A stretch of 64,000 bases of DNA, taken from the NCBI RefSeq assembly GCF_024138145.1, contig NZ_CP099997.1, positions 1,178,001-1,242,000 on the forward strand. The letters are read 5' to 3'. Position 1 is the stretch's first letter; each line of letters starts with the position of its first letter. Under the pieces are notes generated by a model that was not told the DNA's origin, made no database searches, and saw nothing but the letters and a program-made list of their open reading frames with translations. The DNA comes from Natronosalvus halobius (GTDB lineage Archaea > Halobacteriota > Halobacteria > Halobacteriales > Natrialbaceae). The translations under genes were made by a program, and so were the position numbers. Of the stretch, positions 8,720 to 19,356 are shown piece after piece.

Positions 8720-8828
8720 GCGGCTCCTGAAACCTTTTACGGCGAGAGTGTTGCCGCTCGTTGTAACTCTGCTCTGGACTGCTATCGATCGGGGCCACAG
8801 TACGGGCCTCAAACGGGTCGCTCGAGGG

Positions 8829-9842
8829 CTATTCGTTCCTGTTCCCGTCCCCGTCCCCGACCCCGTCCCCGTCAGCAACCTGTTCGTGTTTCCGACTCGT
8901 CGGCCGGGGCTGGGTCTCGCGGTCGACCTGTGCGACTCGAGCGGTGCCACTCGTCTCGTCGAAGACGTGGTGGGTGTGCGGGTAGGCAAACTCGACTCCC
9001 TCCGCGCTGAATCGGTCGCGGATCGCTCGATGGACCGCCGAGCGGACGACCGTGATCTTGTACGGATGATTCACCCAGAACCGAACCTGCAGGGTGACGC
9101 CGCTGTCGCCATACTCGAGGACGTCACACGTCGGCGAGGCGGCGTACCGGGCGCTCCCGATGCGAATATCCGGGCCGCCAGCGATCACGTTGTCGACGCC
9201 TCGCGTCGCTCGCTCGGAGACACGTATGGCCGTCTCGAGGTCGCTCTCGTAGGTGATCTCGAACGAAATGGACAGCCGTGTCCGTTCGTCCTCGGCCGAG
9301 AAGTTGACGACGTCCCGGGCGTTTATCTCCGAGTTCGGGATGACGATAAACGTGTTCTCGAGCGTGAATATCTTCGTGTAGCGGATCGTGATGTCCTCGA
9401 CGAATCCCCGGTGCCCACTGTCGGTAACTTCGATCATGTCGCCGATTTCGTATGGCTGGTCCGAGAGGACGAACAGGCCGTTGATCAGGCTGCCGACCAA
9501 CGGAGCGAGCACGATACCCACCATGGCCGAGATGACCGTCACCGGAAGCAGGATTTCGAAGCCAGTTAGACCGAGGATGTTGGCCGCGACCAGGACCGTG
9601 AACGCGATGACTGTGATTCGAACGGCTCGAAGGACCGTTCGCGTCACCGATGGCCGTTCGATTTTCTGGGCGATCGTCCGACCAGTGAGGCGAACGACGA
9701 CCTTCGAGAGGTACCAGCCGACGATCAGCACGAATACGGCGAACGCCATGTCGACGACCCCGGGCGGAATCCAGTTGGGGGCGAGTGACCGTAGCCCCTC
9801 CTCGACGGCCGTCTCATTGCCACCCGTGGCGTTCTGCAGCAT
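8829..9842 (-). CDS. Mechanosensitive ion channel, MscS family
   Basis: Small-conductance mechanosensitive channel subunit that releases osmolytes on hypo-osmotic shock. About three N-terminal membrane helices are visible (MAFAVFVLIVGWYLS, ITVIAFTVLVAANILGL, and the pore-like TVISAMVGIVLAPLVGSLINGLF with Gly/Ala spacing). The soluble beta domain follows (GDMIEVTDSGHRGFVEDITIRYT, then VIPNSEINARDVVN), with an alpha/beta C-terminal domain. The last 15 residues are a Gly-Asp repeat tail (GDGVGDGDG) coded by hexamer-like repeats. Length of 337 residues is typical. Convergent with the UspA gene and divergent from the trmB-like gene. Confidence 0.93.
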   Translation of the reverse strand: MLQNATGGNETAVEEGLRSLAPNWIPPGVVDMAFAVFVLIVGWYLSKVVVRLTGRTIAQKIERPSVTRTVLRAVRITVIAFTVLVAANILGLTGFEILLPVTVISAMVGIVLAPLVGSLINGLFVLSDQPYEIGDMIEVTDSGHRGFVEDITIRYTKIFTLENTFIVIPNSEINARDVVNFSAEDERTRLSISFEITYESDLETAIRVSERATRGVDNVIAGGPDIRIGSARYAASPTCDVLEYGDSGVTLQVRFWVNHPYKITVVRSAVHRAIRDRFSAEGVEFAYPHTHHVFDETSGTARVAQVDRETQPRPTSRKHEQVADGDGVGDGDGNRNE

Positions 9843-9925
9843 ACCCTCACTGTCAGGGGCGTCGTGGTTAAGCGTTCTGAAGGGTTCGACGCCGGGTACT
9901 CTGTTCTGGAATCAGGTGCTACTCG

Positions 9926-9942
9926 AAACATAAGAAATGTTT
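9926..9942. promoter_or_regulatory. Inverted repeat over the trmB-like promoter
   Basis: AAACAT and ATGTTT are perfect 6-bp arms around a 5-nt spacer, placed 26-42 bases before the ATG at 9968. This overlaps where the archaeal BRE/TATA element (gttttag) would lie, so it may be an operator for autoregulation or for another regulator. The known Halobacterium TrmB motif (TACT-N7/8-GAGTA) was not seen here. Confidence 0.5.
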
Positions 9943-9967
9943 TAGCCGTCGCGTTCGATGACCGCGT

Positions 9968-11026
9968 ATGGCCACAGACGAACTGCGTTCGACGGTCGAA
10001 CGCGTGGGCGATCGATTCAATCTCGGCGAGTACGAGATCGACGCCTACCTGACCGTCCTCGCACACGGACAACTCACGGCGAGCGAGATCGCCGATCGAA
10101 CCGACATCCCACAGCCGCGCGTCTACGACACCGTCCGCAGTCTGAGCGACCGCGGTCTGGTCGAACTCCGCGAATCCCGCCCGATGAAGATCGTTGCGAT
10201 CGACCCCGGCGACGCGTTCGACGACGTCCAGGACGCCCTCGAGGAGATGGTCGACGAACTCGAGGCCCGGTACACCGCTCCGGCACGAGAGACGGAGGCC
10301 GTCTCCCTCGTGAAGTCGCGATCGACGATCTTGCGCTACCTCGAAGAGATCATCGAGCAGGCCGAGTACGAACTAGCGCTGTCCCTGACCCCCGACCTGC
10401 TGATCCGCTTCGAGGACCAGCTCCGGGCGGCGACGAGCGCCGACGTCAGCGTCGACCTGATCGTGACGCCTGCCGTGGAGGCCCCCCTTCCCGCGGAGTT
10501 TGACTACGAGGCCGTGGCGACGACGGCGCGTGCCCGCCGTGGGATTACCACGCCGGTCATCGCCGTCGCCGACGGCAACTACTCGATGTACGCGACCCAG
10601 GACGCCCTCCGGGACGACCAGGACCGCTACGGGGTCATCTTCAACCGCTCCGCGCTCGGCTTCCTGGTGTCGGGCTTCTTCGGCACCGTGCTCTGGACGA
10701 CCGCCGAGCAAACCCTGGGTGAGAACGGTAAAGGTCGTCCCTACCCCCGGAAGTACGCCTCCATCCGCCGCTGCGTCAAGGACCTCATCGAGGACGGTGG
10801 CGAGTTCTACGCCACCATCGATGGGCGCGACGTCGAGCGCGGGGGCTCGCGGGTCGTTCGCGGCCAGATCGTCGACGTCTCCTTCGAGATGAGCGAGGAG
10901 GTCGCTAGCCTGACCCTCGAGACCGACGACGGCTCCGTGAGCGTCGGCGGCCGGGTTGCCGCAATCGAGGACGTCGAGGCCCACGAGATACACATCGGTC
11001 GCCAGGAACCGCCGACGCTCGAGTAG
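9968..11026 (+). CDS. TrmB-family sugar-sensing transcriptional regulator
   Basis: N-terminal winged helix ([39 protein letters not shown]), a coiled-coil stretch ([16 protein letters not shown]), then the TrmB sugar-binding domain with the PLD-like part ([12 protein letters not shown]) and the C-terminal beta domain ([23 protein letters not shown]). At 352 residues it has the length of full TrmB proteins, and the [19 protein letters not shown] stretch resembles the Halobacterium TrmB that controls gluconeogenesis and glycolysis. It is probably that orthologue, but haloarchaea carry many paralogues. The ATG is about 27 bases from the TATA-like gttttag, which suggests a leaderless transcript. 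Confidence 0.87.
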   Translation: MATDELRSTVERVGDRFNLGEYEIDAYLTVLAHGQLTASEIADRTDIPQPRVYDTVRSLSDRGLVELRESRPMKIVAIDPGDAFDDVQDALEEMVDELEARYTAPARETEAVSLVKSRSTILRYLEEIIEQAEYELALSLTPDLLIRFEDQLRAATSADVSVDLIVTPAVEAPLPAEFDYEAVATTARARRGITTPVIAVADGNYSMYATQDALRDDQDRYGVIFNRSALGFLVSGFFGTVLWTTAEQTLGENGKGRPYPRKYASIRRCVKDLIEDGGEFYATIDGRDVERGGSRVVRGQIVDVSFEMSEEVASLTLETDDGSVSVGGRVAAIEDVEAHEIHIGRQEPPTLE

Positions 11027-11029
11027 TGC

Positions 11030-11119
11030 GTGAGGTGGTGGGTGCGTCGGTGGTTACGTGAGGTGGTGGGTGCGTCGGTGGGTACGTGAGGTGGTGGGTG
11101 CATCGATGGGTACGTGAGG
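11030..11119. repeat. 28-nt tandem repeat, 3.2 copies
   Basis: Three full copies (11030-11057, 11058-11085, 11086-11113) and the first 6 bases of a fourth lie just after the trmB-like stop. Copies differ by one to three bases. Each unit can be read as four related heptamers of the gtgaggt/ggtgggt type. There are no unique spacers, so this is not a CRISPR. Confidence 0.9.
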
Positions 11120-11241
11120 CCGTCGGCGTGTCCAATCGAGCGTCGATTCAAACTCGAGGAGCGAGTCGGGAACCGACCTCTAACGTTGCCCTCGTCAACC
11201 AAATGATAAAGTTTCTTGACGGGATTTCACGACTAGCGGGT

Positions 11242-12333
11242 ATGGACCCACGCATCCGCGAACACGCCGAAATCATTGTCGACCACTCCGTCGACGTACA
11301 GAAAGGCGACAACGTCAGAATCAGCGCACCGCCTATCGCCCAGGACCTCGTCGTGGCGATTCACGAACTGCTCGGCGAGCGCGGCGCCCACCCATCGCTC
11401 AGCGCGTCGAACAGCGCCGCCAGCCGCGCCTACCGGCGAGCCGTCGATCCCGAGGACCTCGAGTGCCCCAGCCACGTCCTCGCGGCCGCCGAGGAGACGG
11501 ACGTCTTCATCTCGATCCGCGCCTCGGAGAACACTTACGAGACGAGCGACGTCGACCCCGAAGTCACCGCAGCGTTCGGGCAGGCCTACAAGCCCATCCA
11601 GGACGAAGTCATGGGCAAGCGCTGGGTCGGCACCCAGTACCCCGCCCCGGGGAACGCCCAGGACGCGGAGATGAGCACCGAGGCCTACGAGGAGTTCGTC
11701 TGGGGTGCGATCACCAGAGACTGGGACGCCCAGCGGGAGTTCCAGCAGCAGCTGGTCGAGATCCTCGATCCCGCCGACGAGGTTCACATCGTGAGCGGCG
11801 ACACGACGGACGTGGCGATGTCGGTCGCGGGGAACCCGACGCTCAACGACTACGCGGAGAAGAACCTGCCTGGCGGCGAGGTGTTCACCGCGCCCGTCCC
11901 CGACAGCGTCGAGGGCGAGGTGCTCTTCGACAAGCCGCTGATGGCCCAGGGGCGAGAGATCACGGACGTGTACCTCGAGTTCGAGGACGGCGAAGTCGTC
12001 TCCCACGCGGCCGAGAAGAACGAGGAGGTGCTCTCGACGGTGCTCGAGACCGACGACGGGGCCCGCCGGCTTGGCGAACTCGGCATCGGGATGAATCGCG
12101 ACATCACCGAGTTCACCTACAACATGCTGTTCGACGAGAAGATGGGCGATACGGTCCACATGGCAGTGGGCCGCGCCTACGAGGAGACGGTCGGCGAGGG
12201 CAACGAGCGAAACGACAGTTCCGTTCACATGGACATGATCGTCGACATGAGCGAGGATTCGTTCATCGAAGTGGACGGCGAGGTCGTGCAGCGAGACGGG
12301 GCGTTCGTGTTCGAGGACGGGTTCGAGGGCTGA
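11242..12333 (+). CDS. Aminopeptidase, M29 (thermophilic aminopeptidase) family
   Basis: Metal-dependent aminopeptidase that removes N-terminal residues. The M29 layout is visible: the N-terminal domain begins DPRIREHAEIIVDHSVDVQKGD, and the catalytic half contains FTAPVPDSVEGEVLFD, the glutamate-rich DGEVVSHAAEKN block, and the C-terminal metal ligands in HMAVGRAYEETVGEGNERN and VHMDMIVDMS. Length is 363 residues. ATG 11242 fits the family start; the frame stays open upstream into the repeat region. A TATA-like sequence (aaatgataaagttt, about 11201-11214) precedes it. The last 51 bases of the gene are duplicated further downstream. Confidence 0.92.
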   Translation: MDPRIREHAEIIVDHSVDVQKGDNVRISAPPIAQDLVVAIHELLGERGAHPSLSASNSAASRAYRRAVDPEDLECPSHVLAAAEETDVFISIRASENTYETSDVDPEVTAAFGQAYKPIQDEVMGKRWVGTQYPAPGNAQDAEMSTEAYEEFVWGAITRDWDAQREFQQQLVEILDPADEVHIVSGDTTDVAMSVAGNPTLNDYAEKNLPGGEVFTAPVPDSVEGEVLFDKPLMAQGREITDVYLEFEDGEVVSHAAEKNEEVLSTVLETDDGARRLGELGIGMNRDITEFTYNMLFDEKMGDTVHMAVGRAYEETVGEGNERNDSSVHMDMIVDMSEDSFIEVDGEVVQRDGAFVFEDGFEG

Positions 12334-12353
12334 ACAGCCGCTTTTTGGTCCAG
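12283..12353. repeat. 71-bp direct repeat, copy 1 (gene 3' end plus T-run)
   Basis: Contains the last 17 codons of the aminopeptidase gene, its stop and the downstream oligo-T stretch gctttttggtcc. It matches 12404-12473 with a few substitutions and one deleted T. Confidence 0.9.
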
Positions 12354-12403
12354 ATTTTGCGAGCGAGGCACGAAGTGACGAGTGAGACAAAAGGTGGGTG
12401 TAC

Positions 12404-12473
12404 GTCGTGCAGCGAGACGGGGCGTTCGTGTTCGAAGACGGCTTCGAGGGCTGAACGGTCGCTTTTGGTCCAG
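12404..12473. repeat. 70-bp direct repeat, copy 2 (duplicated gene tail)
   Basis: Second copy of the aminopeptidase tail, stop codon and T-rich terminator-like stretch, 121 bases downstream of the first. It has no start codon and no upstream coding sequence, so it is a fossil of a tandem duplication. It provides a second possible T-run transcription terminator. Confidence 0.88.
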
Positions 12474-12495
12474 CTTGCGAACGAGTCGCCGCGGG

Positions 12496-13122
12496 CTACA
12501 ACCGACGCATGAACTCGGGTAAAATTCCGCGTTCGTCCGAATCCCCACCGGTGGGAGTCGGTTCCGTGCCAGGGAGGTCGACGCCTGAGTCCTCGCCCGA
12601 GACGTTCGGTTCAGTCTCCGGTTCATCAGCGTCCTCGCCTCTGTCCTCGCCACCGTCGTCCGCCACAGCCACGACCTCCTCGAACTCGTCGGGCGAATCC
12701 GGCCCGAAATAGTAGGGTTCGGTGGGATCGAGAGTCGCCATCAACTGGAGGTTGGCGTACCCGGCCAGGACGAGCGCCAGCGGAAAGACGACGTCCGGAA
12801 GGAGGATGACCAGGAAGACCGACAGCGGCGAGTAGACGAAGAAGGCGGCGACCCGAAACCAGTTGGCGACGTAGGCGTCGACCACGTAGGCGTAGAGGCC
12901 GTACGCGCCGATCACGACGCCGATATCGAGGTAGAGCCCGACCGGCATCCAGACCCCGCCTGCGATGACCGAGTGGGTGTAGAGAGCGATCGCTCCCGTC
13001 AGCACCGTCGCCCGATTGACGTAGGTCTCGTCGAGAGCCATCCCGAAGACGAGGATACCGAGCTGTAACAGTGGCGCGGCGATCCACCACGGCAGCGATT
13101 CGAAGATGAGTCCAGAATACAC
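12496..13122 (-). CDS. Multi-pass membrane protein with acidic cytoplasmic tail
   Basis: 208 residues starting at a GTG. About five hydrophobic segments are seen: WWIAAPLLQLGILVFGMAL, ATVLTGAIALYTHSVIAGG, LDIGVVIGAYGLYAYVV, VAAFFVYSPLSVFLVILL and FPLALVLAGYANLQLM. The last 70 residues are an acidic, Ser/Thr/Pro-rich tail that ends in basic FMRRL. Such proteins are common in haloarchaea and I cannot assign a role. It is convergent with the aminopeptidase gene and divergent from the RHH regulator. Confidence 0.75.
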   Translation of the reverse strand: MYSGLIFESLPWWIAAPLLQLGILVFGMALDETYVNRATVLTGAIALYTHSVIAGGVWMPVGLYLDIGVVIGAYGLYAYVVDAYVANWFRVAAFFVYSPLSVFLVILLPDVVFPLALVLAGYANLQLMATLDPTEPYYFGPDSPDEFEEVVAVADDGGEDRGEDADEPETEPNVSGEDSGVDLPGTEPTPTGGDSDERGILPEFMRRL

Positions 13123-13250
13123 GTGGGTCTCCCTGTCGTCGTCCGAAGAGAGCCACGGAGACCCCTAAAATGTTCGCGCCGTTACGAGCGTCGATACGAG
13201 TCTCGAGTCTCGGATCTCCGCGCCCGAACCTCGAATTTCGCGTTCGAGAG

Positions 13251-13286
13251 TATTTATGTCATTTATTAGATTGTTCCCGCAACAAT
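13251..13286 (+). promoter_or_regulatory. Promoter and operator-like palindrome of the RHH gene
   Basis: TATA box tatttatg at 13251-13258 is followed by an inverted repeat ATTGTT-cccgc-AACAAT at 13270-13286. With transcription expected to begin about 27 bases after the TATA box, the palindrome covers the start site. Ribbon-helix-helix proteins bind such short palindromes, so autorepression is plausible. Confidence 0.6.
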
Positions 13287-13315
13287 AATGCTGTCGTAGC
13301 AGTGAGTTGGAAGGT

Positions 13316-13705
13316 ATGGCAAAAGATACCGTCAGATATCCCGACGACGTCGTCGAAGCCATCGACAACCTCGTCGACGACGGTATGTTCGAGAGTAAAT
13401 CGGAGTTCTACCGGTTCTCCGCGGAGTACGTGCTGACCCTGATCAACCCAGACCACGAGGTCGAGACGTTCAACTTCGACGAGATCAAGAGCGAGTTGAA
13501 CATCGACCGACCGGCTCGAACCGAGGAGGTGGGCGCAGACGGCGGGACGTTCTTCCTGGACGCGCTCATCACCGTCCGAAAGTACGGGCTTCGCGGGAAC
13601 TACGAAGACGCCGAGGACTTCATCGACAGGCACTACGAACCGACCGACCAGGAGTGTCTGGTTCTCGAGGAGGTGCTCGGCACCTACCGGGAACGGTCGA
13701 CCTGA
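13316..13705 (+). CDS. Ribbon-helix-helix transcriptional regulator
   Basis: 129 residues. The N-terminal 45 residues form a ribbon-helix-helix DNA-binding fold: strand KDTVRYPDDVV, helix EAIDNLVDDGM, then FESKSEFYRFSAEYVLTL. The C-terminal part (FFLDALITVRKYGLRGNYEDAEDFIDRHY) is conserved in a haloarchaeal group and may mediate oligomerisation. Start is the ATG at 13316; a TTG at 13307 is less likely. A palindrome in the promoter suggests autoregulation. Target genes are unknown. A relation to the cell-division regulators CdrS/CdrL was considered, but ftsZ2 is not adjacent. Confidence 0.85.
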   Translation: MAKDTVRYPDDVVEAIDNLVDDGMFESKSEFYRFSAEYVLTLINPDHEVETFNFDEIKSELNIDRPARTEEVGADGGTFFLDALITVRKYGLRGNYEDAEDFIDRHYEPTDQECLVLEEVLGTYRERST

Positions 13706-13751
13706 GACCCGGAAGGACAGTCATTTACCCGCCGATTCCGTAGCAGGCGGT

Positions 13752-13991
13752 ATGCAAGCGGTGGCTACCGACGATGGAGACACGGTCTACGTCGAGACGA
13801 CCGACGGCGACCGCGGATCCAAGGGACCGTTCCTAGTCGCCTACGAGAGCCGCGAGCGGAGGCGTCGCTACGGCTGGTTCTGTTCGAATTGCGAATCGAT
13901 CGACAACGCGATGGATCCGATGGGGCGCATCCTGTGTAACCGGTGTGGCAACCTCCGAAAACCGACCGAGTGGGACGCCGCCCACGAGTAA
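13752..13991 (+). CDS. Small zinc-ribbon protein (DUF5816-like)
   Basis: 79 residues. Four cysteines in CSNCESIDNAM and LCNRCGNLRKPTEWD form a zinc ribbon in the C-terminal half. The N-terminal half is a strand-rich segment (DTVYVETTDGDRGSKGPFLVAYE). This matches a small haloarchaeal family that I believe is DUF5816. The role is unknown; RNA or protein binding is possible. It is 46 bases downstream of the RHH regulator. Confidence 0.8.
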   Translation: MQAVATDDGDTVYVETTDGDRGSKGPFLVAYESRERRRRYGWFCSNCESIDNAMDPMGRILCNRCGNLRKPTEWDAAHE

Positions 13992-14104
13992 TTACCAGGA
14001 ATAGTTGACGTAGCAGTTGAGGTATCGACGTCCTTCGAGATTGTCGCCGTGCAAACGTTTATCATGGTGTCCAGTGTATCTTCGTCTGAATGGGTCCTGT
14101 TAAC

Positions 14105-14410
14105 ATGCGACTCGTCGAGCAGGCCAGGTCGATCTTCGCAGAACTCGGCTACACGGTCGAGGGCAACGGACCGGATTTCCGCGCAGAACGGGCGTGGAAA
14201 GTCGTTCACGTCAACGCCGTCTCCGACGTCGAACAGCTTCCACGATGCTCGGGACAATTTCACTGTTTCGTCACCGAACCCGGTGACGTAGACGACCTCG
14301 AGGTTCGACTCGAGAGTCTCGATACGGGCTACGAGTGGGCCATCATCGCCGCCGACGGCGAAGATTATCAGGTCGAACGCGCACCGCCAGGACCGAAAGT
14401 AACTGTCTAA
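14105..14410 (+). CDS. Conserved haloarchaeal small protein (DUF7116-like)
   Basis: 101 residues, no membrane segment. Begins VEQARSIFAELGYTVEGNG, a compact alpha/beta pattern, with one Cys near PRCSGQFHCF, and ends in EWAIIAADGEDYQVERAPP. It resembles a haloarchaea-only family of unknown function. ATG 14105 is chosen; another ATG at 14090 would add MGPVN. No catalytic motif is seen. It is convergent with the aminotransferase gene. Confidence 0.7.
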   Translation: MRLVEQARSIFAELGYTVEGNGPDFRAERAWKVVHVNAVSDVEQLPRCSGQFHCFVTEPGDVDDLEVRLESLDTGYEWAIIAADGEDYQVERAPPGPKVTV

Positions 14411-14429
14411 CGACAGTCCCCGCACTCAC

Positions 14430-15632
14430 TTATCGGAGGGCCTCACGACACGCAGCGACGCCGCCGTCCGGATCGACGTTCGCACCGAGATCGTCGAGCA
14501 CGTCGCCCAGCGCGGCCACGAGAAGCGTGACGTTCTCTGGACATGCGGAGTAGCCCATACAGCCGATGCGGAATATTTCGCCGGCGAGGTCGCCCAGGCC
14601 GCCCGCGATCTCGAGGTCGTAGCGCTCAAGGAGTTCGTCACAGACCTCGCCGTCGTCGATCCCCTCCGGAACCCGGACGGCGTTGAGGCTCGGGAGCCAG
14701 TACTCGTCGTCCGGGTTCATCTCGAGGCCCATCCCCTCGGCGCCGGCCTTGAGCGCGCCCGCGAGTCGTCGGTGGCGCTCCCAGCGGTTCTCGATTCCCT
14801 CTTCGGCGACCAGCCGGAGGGCCTCCCGGATCGAGTAGACGTTGGTGATCGGGGCCGTATGGTGATAGGCGCGTTCGTCGCCCCAGTAGCCCTCGAGCAG
14901 GGAGAGGTCGAGGTACCACGACCGGGATGGTTCCTCGCGCGAGAGAACCTTCTCCATCGCCTCGTCGGAGAGGGTGAGCGGACTGGCCCCTGGCGGACAG
15001 GAGAGACACTTCTGCGGGCCGGAGTAGGCCACGTCGATGTCCCAGTCGTCGACGCGGAGTTCGACGCCGCCGAGCGAGGTCACCGTGTCGGTGATCACGA
15101 GTGCGTCGTGGTCGTGGGCCGCCGCGGTGAGTTCGGGGACGTTCGGCTGGCGAACGCCTGTGCTCGTTTCCGCGTGGACGAATCCGAACACGTCGGGGTC
15201 GTGTTCCGCGAGCGCGTCCGAGACCGCGGACGGATCGAGCGGTTCGCCCCACGGCGCGTCGACCTCGACGACCTCGCCGCCCGCACGGCGAGCCATCGAC
15301 GCCATGCGCCCGCCGAAGTAGCCGTTGGTCGGAACGAGCATCGTGTCTCCCGGCTCGACGACGTTGCCGATCGCGGCCTCCATCGAGGCCGAGCCGGTTC
15401 CCGAGACGGGGATCGTCCACTGGTTGTCCGTCCGGAAGGCGTACCGGAGTAATTCCTGCACATCGTTCATGATCTCGATGAACGAGGGGTCGAGGTGTCC
15501 GACGAGAGGGGTACTCATCGCCCGGAGCACGCGCGGATGCACGTCGCTCGGCCCCGGTCCCATCAGGGTTCGCGTCGGCGGCGTCAGTTCGCCGACATTC
15601 GGTGCGCTCGAGTCGTCGCTAGCTGGTGGCAT
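14430..15632 (-). CDS. Class V pyridoxal-phosphate aminotransferase (serine/alanine-glyoxylate type)
   Basis: Fold-type I PLP enzyme of the alanine-glyoxylate/serine-glyoxylate family. It begins with LMGPGPSDVHPRVLRAM, has the GTGSASMEAAIGNVVEPGD cofactor loop, the TDTVTSLGGVELRVDDW segment with the PLP-ring Asp, and the SGPQKCLSCPPG motif that carries the Schiff-base Lys. The C-terminal domain includes GLGDLAGEIFRIGCMG. In haloarchaea it may take part in glycine/serine interconversion. ATG 15632 is used; upstream TTG 15659 adds nine residues. It is divergent from the 23S rRNA unit. Confidence 0.92.
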   Translation of the reverse strand: MPPASDDSSAPNVGELTPPTRTLMGPGPSDVHPRVLRAMSTPLVGHLDPSFIEIMNDVQELLRYAFRTDNQWTIPVSGTGSASMEAAIGNVVEPGDTMLVPTNGYFGGRMASMARRAGGEVVEVDAPWGEPLDPSAVSDALAEHDPDVFGFVHAETSTGVRQPNVPELTAAAHDHDALVITDTVTSLGGVELRVDDWDIDVAYSGPQKCLSCPPGASPLTLSDEAMEKVLSREEPSRSWYLDLSLLEGYWGDERAYHHTAPITNVYSIREALRLVAEEGIENRWERHRRLAGALKAGAEGMGLEMNPDDEYWLPSLNAVRVPEGIDDGEVCDELLERYDLEIAGGLGDLAGEIFRIGCMGYSACPENVTLLVAALGDVLDDLGANVDPDGGVAACREALR

Positions 15633-15775
15633 GGCAGAGAGTGGTGTGGGAACCACCAAAAGCGTTCACTCCCCGGCGAATCTGTGGCTCGGGCTCTCGA
15701 GCGCTCCCGGAGTACGTCTCGGCTCGAGTGAACTCCATGCCAGTGGCAGTCGTGTGGGGGAGTCACCAGGCGAAG

Positions 15776-15820
15776 TCGAATCCGTGCCCTTAAGTACGTG
15801 ACCGAAAGAGAATATAATCC
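15776..15820 (+). promoter_or_regulatory. Probable promoter of the 23S-5S unit
   Basis: A cgaatccgtgcccttaagta segment (15777-15796) resembles haloarchaeal rRNA promoters, with the TATA-like ccttaagta at 15788-15796. A second AT-rich stretch (gaatataat) follows. It lies about 200 bases before the mature 23S. The stretch from 15633 to 15990 holds no gene or tRNA. It also contains a GC hairpin with loop gcaa at 15839-15861. Confidence 0.5.
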
Positions 15821-15910
15821 GTAAGCAAAACTGATGCACCACCCCGCGCAAGCGTGGGTGGGAAGGGTCGATGCCACCAGCCGTCTACTGATGGCAGATG
15901 AAGACCGTAT

Positions 15911-15944
15911 GTACGTGTAGTCCAGGCGTCCACTGGACCCGTTC
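15911..15944 (+). other. 5' half of the 23S processing stem (bulge-helix-bulge type)
   Basis: GTACGTGTAGTCCA (15911-15924) and CTGGACCCGTTC (15933-15944) are perfectly complementary to TGGACTACACGTAC (18951-18964) and GAACGGGTCCAG (18931-18942) downstream of the 23S. The unpaired nucleotides between the helices fit a bulge-helix-bulge site for the archaeal splicing endonuclease. Confidence 0.8.
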
Positions 15945-15990
15945 CCGGGTCACAACCGCTGCATTCTGTGCAGCACCGATCCGAAAGAAC

Positions 15991-18907
<2,917 letters not shown>

Positions 18908-18930
18908 ATTTCGCATGGATCAACCCGTAA

Positions 18931-18964
18931 GAACGGGTCCAGGCGCTAATTGGACTACACGTAC
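18931..18964 (+). other. 3' half of the 23S processing stem
   Basis: GAACGGGTCCAG (18931-18942) and TGGACTACACGTAC (18951-18964) pair with the segments at 15911-15944 and bring the two ends of the 23S precursor together for excision. Confidence 0.8.
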
Positions 18965-19008
18965 ACCACGGTCACAACCGACCAGAGAATCTTAGACACC
19001 GTACACCG

Positions 19009-19046
19009 ACCCCGGTATAATCGCGGTTCGACTCCGCGAGTCGGCA
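19009..19046 (+). other. tRNA-like T-arm element before 5S copy 1
   Basis: cgcggttcgactccgcg forms a 5-bp stem with a T-loop-like sequence (ttcgact), directly before the 5S start. In Haloferax such a t-element lets tRNase Z cut the 5' end of 5S rRNA. No D-arm or anticodon arm is present, so it is not a tRNA gene. Confidence 0.75.
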
Positions 19047-19167
19047 TTACGGCGGCCAGAGCGGCGGGGCACCACCCGTACCCATCCCGAACACGGTAGT
19101 TAAGCCCGCCCGCGTTTCGGCCAGTACTGGCGTGGGAGACCCGCTGGGAACCCCGGCTCGCCGCCGA
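19047..19167 (+). rRNA. rrf: 5S ribosomal RNA, copy 1
   Basis: About 121 nt beginning ttacggcggccagagcgg and ending near ctcgccgccga; the two ends pair (ggcgg/ccgcc). The universal core cccatcccgaacacgg is present. It lies 140 bases after the 23S and is in the same unit. Confidence 0.95.
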
Positions 19168-19200
19168 CTACTCATATCGCATTCAGCATCCACCGATACT

Positions 19201-19236
19201 GGCGTCCTCGCGGCGGTTCGATTCCGCCGATCGGCA
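19201..19236 (+). other. tRNA-like T-arm element before 5S copy 2
   Basis: cggcggttcgattccgccg gives a 6-bp stem with T-loop-like ttcgatt, ending just before the second 5S. The stem differs from that of the first element, but the loop type and the tcggca junction are kept, which suggests selection for tRNase Z cleavage. Confidence 0.75.
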
Positions 19237-19356
19237 TTAGAGCGGCCACAGCGGCGGGGTACCTCCCGTACCCATCCCGAACACGGCAGATAAGCCCGCC
19301 CGCGTTTCGGTCAGTACTGGCGTGAGAGATCCGCTGGAAACTCCGACTCGCCGCTT
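19237..19356 (+). rRNA. rrf: 5S ribosomal RNA, copy 2 (diverged)
   Basis: About 120 nt beginning ttagagcggccacagcgg, with the cccatcccgaacacgg core. It aligns with copy 1 without gaps but with about 13 substitutions. Terminal helix is kept (gagcgg/ccgctt region). The second copy follows the first after about 70 bases. Confidence 0.92.

Noticed and set aside
11030-11119. Possible CRISPR or operator array after trmB-like gene
   Set aside because: Contiguous tandem copies with small changes and no spacers; better explained as repeat expansion after a stop codon.
12404-12473. Separate small gene or pseudogene
   Set aside because: Only the last codons of the upstream gene are repeated. There is no start or domain, so it is listed as a repeat.
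13316-13705. Naming the RHH protein CdrL or CdrS
   Set aside because: The DNA-binding fold fits, but the ftsZ2 neighbourhood is absent and the length differs from CdrS, so the name is not supported.
15633-15990. Remnant of 16S or tRNA-Ala before the 23S
   Set aside because: No 16S 3' end (such as ggatcacctcc) and no tRNA-Ala-like cloverleaf could be found in this stretch.
19009-19045. tRNA gene before 5S
   Set aside because: Only a T-arm-like hairpin is present, with no D-arm, anticodon arm or acceptor pairing, so it is listed as a processing element.
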